From the NCBI RefSeq assembly GCF_017654505.1, contig NC_054534.1, forward strand, positions 16,485,193-16,549,192: a stretch of DNA of 64,000 bases. The letters are read 5' to 3'. Both the position numbers and the translations under genes were made by a program. Positions 59,847 through 64,000 of the stretch are shown here, piece after piece. A model generated the notes under the pieces. The model was given only the letters and a program-made list of their open reading frames with translations. It was not told the origin of the DNA and ran no database searches. This stretch comes from Polyodon spathula (Eukaryota > Chordata > Actinopteri > Acipenseriformes > Polyodontidae). How positions within the stretch are numbered: position 1 is the stretch's first letter; each line of letters opens with the position of its first letter.

Positions 59847-59961
59847 CTTGAAATCAGGGAGAGGCATTCAGTTATGCTCAGATAATAAAATAGGCAAGAA
59901 ACTGGAATGACATCATACTGGTATAAAATGAGTGAATGAACGTCAAAGATATAAAATCCAT
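59847..59961 (-). pseudogene. MBOAT4: MBOAT4 pseudogene exon 1
   Basis: ATG at 59961-59959 starts MDFISLTFIHSFY. The frame then shifts to YQYDVIPVSCLFYYLSITEC, homologous to the first membrane segment. The donor CAAG|GTAAGT at 59846 is intact. The extra bases lie in TTTTATACCAG. Confidence 0.8.
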
Positions 59962-61200
59962 ATTAATGTAATATTGGTCTTTATATGTATATTTAACAAG
60001 AGACAAAAATATCAAAGTTGCTGGTTAAACTAATGTAAATATTTGTATGACTATGTCACTCTGCAGATTGTGGTAGCTTGCTACTTTGCATATGTAGACA
60101 TAATGTAAACACCTTCAGGTGACAAGCATGGTTGTTTCCAAGACAGTAAGAATTTGCTTCAAAATTGTTATGATGCACTGCAAAAATAGCCTGTCCTATG
60201 TTTATTTAACAGCCCATGAGGTCAAAATAAGTAATAGTTATCTTTACATAAAGCATATTAACACTTTTAAAAGCATGTTATTTATTTTGCCAATAGTATT
60301 TGATGGTTGTATTGATACAAAGATCAATACTTTTTTTTTTGTTTCCTTTGAAAACATACCATTCATTTATCACAACTATCCGTGGCTATGCAAATATGCA
60401 ACGCCATTAACAGCGTTTGTGAAATATGGCAGGCTTAAAATACAAAATATTTAATGAATAATAGAGAAGGGTTTGGGTCTGTACATTTAAGGGCATGTAA
60501 CTGTATTGACAGGTTTAATTCTACCTAATATTTACAGTAATCACACTTGATCTATTGAAGGCTATATCTTGGTAACCACTTGTGCAAATAGGCATGTTAT
60601 TATGATAATCTATTGCAAATGATGTTGATGTATGTCAGGGTGAGCTTTTAATTATGTAATCTGTTATTTGTACATACTTTGTTTATAAACATGTCAATAA
60701 AAAGTGAATACCTATAATGCTTTCTTGTTACTAGTGCCTTTCTTGGTAATATGTGAATGAATGTTATAGTATCGTAAATATTACTAGTATAACGAGCCTT
60801 GTTCGCCACCTAGTGGCAATATTGAAAACTACAATCATTAAAAAATAAAAAAAAACACCCTTACCTGCTTTTCTTCTGTATGGTAACAAAATGTAAAACA
60901 CTATAACGTGCCACATGAAAGAAGACCATTCAGACCTAATTATTTTGCTTAAATATTTAATGTCTAAATCAGAAAAGTAAATAATGAATATATTTCATTA
61001 TTACCGTCTATTAATAACATAATATTTTATTTTGTTACTTACATACAAATAATCAACTGTTGTCAGTTATCTCTACCCATATTCGTAATAAAGATATTTA
61101 ATTTAATATGAAATGCCTATGCATGTTTGGTAAGTTTTAACATCTAAAGTGCTTATATGTACATACGCAGATCTTGTCAGTAATTGCGTATTTCTGTAAT
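59962..61200. other. Intergenic region between MBOAT4 remnant and OAZ (head-to-head)
   Basis: AT-rich, no gene. GTTCGCCACCTAGTGGCAAT near 60808 looks like the end of a dispersed repeat. The right end becomes richer in CpG as the OAZ first exon approaches. Confidence 0.45.
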
Positions 61201-61407
61201 TCATTTTGTAATTTTCCATTCCCCGGTCTACCCCCTGTTGGTGATGGGGTTTCACTGCACTCTCTCGGATATTTATTTGCTTGCTTCACCCACCCTGAAC
61301 TGCAGCAGTGTTTTGAGAACGATCTACAAATTCAGTTGTGTTTCATTCCCAAACCGATCGTCGCCTTGTAGTGTACCGTCGCCCGCCTGTCCTCTCACCG
61401 AGGCCGG
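61200..61407 (+). promoter_or_regulatory. OAZ: Probable OAZ promoter and 5' UTR
   Basis: CpG dinucleotides cluster (GATCGTCGCC, GTACCGTCGCCCGCC, CACCGAGGCCGG) just before the start codon in otherwise CpG-poor DNA. No canonical TATA box is evident and the transcription start is not defined. Position only suggests a promoter/leader. Confidence 0.4.
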
Positions 61408-61535
61408 ATGGTAAAATCTAACCTCCAGCGAATCTTAAATAGTCATTGCTTTGCCCGAGAGAAAGAAGGAAAACAACAATATCATCACTCCATGGCTTCT
61501 TTAAGTAACAGTAGTATTTGTGACATGATGGACAA
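61408..61535 (+). CDS. OAZ: OAZ coding exon 1
   Basis: ATG 61408 opens 42 codons plus two bases, ending GACAA|GTAAGT (donor at 61536). The protein begins with the conserved antizyme leader and ends [12 protein letters not shown]. The start is fixed by homology; the second Met (ATGGCT at codon 29) is the kind of internal start that gives a shorter isoform in antizyme 1. Confidence 0.92.
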
Positions 61536-61565
61536 GTAAGTGAAAAAAAGTGGTGGAGTCGGGTC

Positions 61566-61598
<33 letters not shown>

Positions 61599-63259
61599 TA
61601 AAAGAAAATAAGTTTAATAATTAACAACATTACACGTAGTCACTGCCTCGGATTTATGCGTATTTTAATGTGTTCTGTAGGGGGTTGTTTGTGTTTAATT
61701 CAAATGTGATGTTCTGAACGAGAAGTTTTATGCGTTTTCATGTTGTGGCCTGTTACTTACTCTTCCTTGTAGTATTTTTATAATACAACAGGTTTTAAAT
61801 TACAAGTACGTCCATATGAAACCTCACACAAAATACAGTTGTCACGTATTTAAAAGGTAACATCATTGTAAAATAATAAAAGCGGTTTTATACGCAAATA
61901 AGAATCGTATCTGAATATTAATTATGTAATATGATGCTTTTTGTGTTGACTAAGGCCGTGCTATTACGTTTTGGTTTTTTTTTTTTTTTTTTTTTGTTGT
62001 TGTTTTTTTTTTTTTTTTTTTGTTAATATCTGAAGCAGCTATTGTTTTATATTTGTGGGGACGGAAGTCTGCCTTCTCGTTTTATATTGTAAATACGTTT
62101 GTTTTTGTCTTTTATTACAGTATTTTAAAGGCCTGTTCACGCATCTACGTCACAGTAGTTGCTAGCGCAAAGCCAGCCAATTTGACTTCCTCCCCGTTTT
62201 GACGTCAGCTGTTTCAATGGCTAACGGTATATTTGCATAAAAGGCACAGTGTCTTTTGTAAAATAATGCACATTTTACACAAACAGCTGGTTAATGAGTT
62301 ACACATTCATGAGTAATAAAAGTCCAATTTATAAAGTGCAAACATTGTCTGCAGACTAGTTAGTGTACTGTTTTTATAGCTAGTATTTGTATCCTGTTTT
62401 ACAGCTAGTAATTGAAAGACCGGCATTTACTGAAACCATGAAATTATGATGATCACCTCGCGGAACCCCCTCTTAAATTCATGATTATCATATTAATATA
62501 AGATGGAGATCTTCAGTACATATTTGGTAACAGTATGATCAATTTTCAGCTTTGGCCTTTACTGTATACTGGTACTTTTGACTAACCAATGAATCTGTTA
62601 CATAACACATGCAATCTCTCTGGCAGGTGTCTTTTTTAAATTTTGTATTATATTTTAACTTCAGGTAATGATATTTGAGTTTTTGGTGCCTTCATTGTTT
62701 TGTGAGGAATGCATTTTGAAAAATTGTTACAAAATTTGCAATTATTCTATCAATCCAATTAAGTGTTCCAGCGCTATTTATATATTATCAAGTCAGGAAG
62801 ATTTGAACGTTTCTGTAATCCAAATTGGTTATTCTGAAAGATGCAAAACACGTTTTTAATTAAGAGTATGTTGTTTTACACAATTTAAACTTGGTTAGGT
62901 ATTTTAAATACATTGAACGCGTATACATTGAATTACAGTTTCAATTATAAAATGAAATTGAACCTTTTTTAAAACGTAAAGAATGTTGATAGGTGCTGCG
63001 AGAGAGGAGGTGGGGTGGATTTATATAGTGGAACGCAATGCTGTTGCACTGAAATACAGTGTTGTCTCAAAAAGGGAGTGTAGGTATTTATTTTGGTAAC
63101 ATTGCCCTATTCCCCCCAGCTTGTCTGTTCGCTGTACTAGTACCTGCGGTTCGGGGCCTCTGTGGTGCTCCTGATGTCCCTCTCCCACCACTGAAGATCC
63201 CAGGTGGGCGAGGAAATGGTCAGCGGGATCACACTCTTTCAGCTCGACTGCTGTATTCG
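61408..63259 (+). CDS. OAZ: Ornithine decarboxylase antizyme, 5' part (exons 1-2), requires programmed +1 frameshift
   Basis: Exon 1 is 61408-61535 and exon 2 is 63120-63259; later exons lie beyond the window. Antizyme binds ornithine decarboxylase, sends it to the 26S proteasome without ubiquitin, and blocks polyamine uptake. Exon 1 encodes [20 protein letters not shown], the hallmark antizyme N-terminus. Its last two bases plus the first of exon 2 make an Asn codon. Exon 2 reads CGSGPLWCS then TGA at 63172-63174. After a +1 shift, [20 protein letters not shown] and LLYS follow, ending in phase 0 at the donor TCG|GTATGT. The N-terminus resembles antizyme 1, while GPLWCS resembles antizyme 2, so the paralog is unsettled. 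The stop is the family's autoregulatory recoding site and is not damage: polyamines raise frameshifting and so antizyme output. Confidence 0.93.
61536..63119 (+). other. OAZ: OAZ intron 1
   Basis: A 1.58-kb GT-AG intron ending CCTATTCCCCCCAG. It has long T runs (61570-61597, about 61975-62020) and a cluster of promoter-like motifs at 62146-62245, listed separately. Confidence 0.88.
62140..62250 (+). promoter_or_regulatory. OAZ: Candidate internal promoter in OAZ intron 1
   Basis: Within about 100 bases: an ACGTCA half-site at 62147-62152, CCAAT at 62177-62181, a full palindromic CRE TGACGTCA at 62200-62207, an octamer ATTTGCAT at 62231-62238 and a TATA-like CATAAAAGG at 62236-62244. Spacing resembles a CREB/CREM-responsive promoter. 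This is motif reading only; no transcript evidence. Confidence 0.3.
63120..63259 (+). CDS. OAZ: OAZ coding exon 2 with recoding site
   Basis: Zero-frame codons run to TGA 63172-63174; +1-frame codons run from 63173 through 63259 (29 codons) to the donor. The [12 protein letters not shown] motif in the +1 frame is shared by vertebrate antizymes. The long open frame here starting further left is only read-through of the +1 frame into the intron. Confidence 0.93.
63169..63175 (+). promoter_or_regulatory. OAZ: Antizyme +1 ribosomal frameshift site TCC TGA T
   Basis: The ribosome pauses with the Ser codon TCC in the P site and the TGA stop in the A site, then moves one base forward to decode GAT (Asp). 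The heptamer and the preceding TGG TGC match the vertebrate antizyme 1/2 site. High polyamine promotes the shift. Confidence 0.93.
63180..63230 (+). promoter_or_regulatory. OAZ: Antizyme 3' stimulatory RNA pseudoknot
   Basis: Stem 1 pairs CTCTCCCACC (63180-63189) with GGTGGGCGAG (63203-63212), 9 of 10 positions complementary. Stem 2 pairs GATCCC (63196-63201, in the stem 1 loop) with GGGATC (63225-63230), all 6 complementary. This is an H-type pseudoknot at the right distance after the shift site, as known for vertebrate antizyme 1 and 2 mRNAs. Confidence 0.85.
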
Positions 63260-64000
63260 GTATGTATCGCCTTATATTCGAACATGCAGATTTACAATGC
63301 ATTTTTAAAGCAGATGTTTAGAAATGTACTGTGCTATAGTATAGGTTAGGTGGTGCTTCTTTATAGGCCCTTTATCAGGCTTAGGGAACAAGTCAAATTA
63401 CTTATTTTCTCTCAGGAATATATGTGGATTTACAGGTAGGTATTTTAAAATGGCTGGAAAAATGTAATATTGTAATTTTATAAATTTGAGCATTTATGTT
63501 TAAGAAAGGAACTTTTTTACAACAAGCTACAGTGCTTTACTATAGCGAAGTATAGCTCTTAGTTATATGTCATCTGCCCCTTTCTAGTGGGAAAGCCACC
63601 TTCCTGCCCTACTCTGGCAGCTGATTTCTGACAGCATCATACCAAGTACTTGTAAATCAATGTTATATAAATCATTTGACCAAAACACATTTAATTAATT
63701 GTAAATGTTTCCTTTTCTGAAACATTAGAATTTGATAATATATCTTGTTGTGCCACACTGGAAGAATGTTGCTTAAAGATCTGATCTTGAGTAAACTGTC
63801 TGTATAAATACACAGATGCTGACAGCTGATTCTAATAGATCATACTTAATTGTATTCTGTGAAGCAGAGCAGTAATTTATTCAGCAGAGATCTAATTCAA
63901 ACGTTTCCTTCAGCACAACATGTTCTGCTAGAAAAACAAAGACAACATTTTTACAAGGAATGCAAGACGTTATTTGGCTGGTAAATGAAGGTGCACAGGT
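63260..64000 (+). other. OAZ: OAZ intron 2 (5' part)
   Basis: Begins with donor GTATGT. No further antizyme exon (for example one encoding the ODC-binding domain) is visible before the window ends, so the intron continues beyond 64000. Confidence 0.75.

Larger units (their letters stand above)
57740..59961 (-). pseudogene. MBOAT4: MBOAT4 (ghrelin O-acyltransferase, GOAT) unitary pseudogene, three exons
   Basis: Three pieces on the minus strand match MBOAT4 in order: exon 1 at 59961-59847, exon 2 at 59325-59098 and exon 3 at 58692-57740. MBOAT4 is an ER multi-pass acyltransferase that octanoylates ghrelin. Recognised blocks: [83 protein letters not shown] with the catalytic His codon at 58029-58027, and LVIACCIMTMELRSLSS. 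The copy is disabled by an exon 1 frameshift (about two extra bases near 59918-59924), TAA at 59192-59190, exon 2 donor GG instead of GT after 59098, TGA at 58271-58269, a frameshift near 58229-58240, TAG at 57990-57988 and another frameshift near 57925-57955. Exon 2 otherwise keeps its phase, so this is an in situ gene and not a retrocopy. Sequencing error cannot explain so many lesions. Confidence 0.9.

Noticed and set aside
63172..63174. Reading the OAZ in-frame TGA as a disabling mutation
   Set aside because: It is the family's programmed frameshift stop, with matching flanks and pseudoknot.
63021..63302. 93-codon minus-strand frame
   Set aside because: Antisense shadow of OAZ exon 2.
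1..64000. CRISPR arrays, bacterial operons, phage or plasmid genes
   Set aside because: No regularly spaced repeats or prokaryotic gene organisation; all genes are spliced vertebrate genes.

Overview
The window is vertebrate nuclear DNA: AT-rich, intron-rich, full of old and young transposable elements, with GT-AG spliced genes. Its repeats (a CR1-like LINE with a TTCTTATG-type tail, Tc1/mariner copies, LTR-like TGTGAC repeats, a DIRS-like fragment) and gene content point to a ray-finned fish. A non-teleost such as a sturgeon or paddlefish is my best guess, from recollection of these repeat tails only. No bacterial operon, CRISPR array or rRNA gene was seen. Layout: about 1-33,700 is non-coding on present evidence, either intergenic DNA or the upstream introns of PRAG1. 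It holds a decayed copy of a multi-copy protein family (about 860-1450), several LTR-like repeats, a CR1-like LINE with an intact 3' ORF (about 8,836-9,898) and two opposed Tc1/mariner fragments (about 19,820-20,832). From 33,723 to 48,252 lies PRAG1 (Pragmin/SGK223) on the plus strand. Its five coding exons join in perfect phase into a predicted 1357-residue pseudokinase scaffold. About 48,900-57,700 is intergenic, with a DIRS-like retroelement fragment, tandem and LTR-like repeats. From 57,740 to 59,961 on the minus strand is a recognisable but broken three-exon MBOAT4 (ghrelin O-acyltransferase): three in-frame stops, at least three frameshifts and a lost splice donor make it a unitary pseudogene in this copy. 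From 61,408, head-to-head with MBOAT4, begins an ornithine decarboxylase antizyme gene (OAZ) on the plus strand. Two coding exons are in the window, including the programmed +1 frameshift site TCC-TGA-T and its 3' pseudoknot; the remaining exons lie beyond the right edge. How the genes relate: they do not form a functional pathway. PRAG1 is a cytoplasmic signalling scaffold (Csk, Rnd2, PEAK1 partners), MBOAT4 would acylate ghrelin in the ER, and antizyme controls polyamines. The neighbourhood is still informative. In human, the PRAG1 paralog PEAK3 lies beside OAZ1 on 19p13.3, and PRAG1 and MBOAT4 are both on 8p. The window therefore looks like a conserved paralogon in which an OAZ copy still sits near PRAG1. 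The most noteworthy items are the antizyme recoding site, this OAZ-PRAG1 linkage and the decay of MBOAT4.
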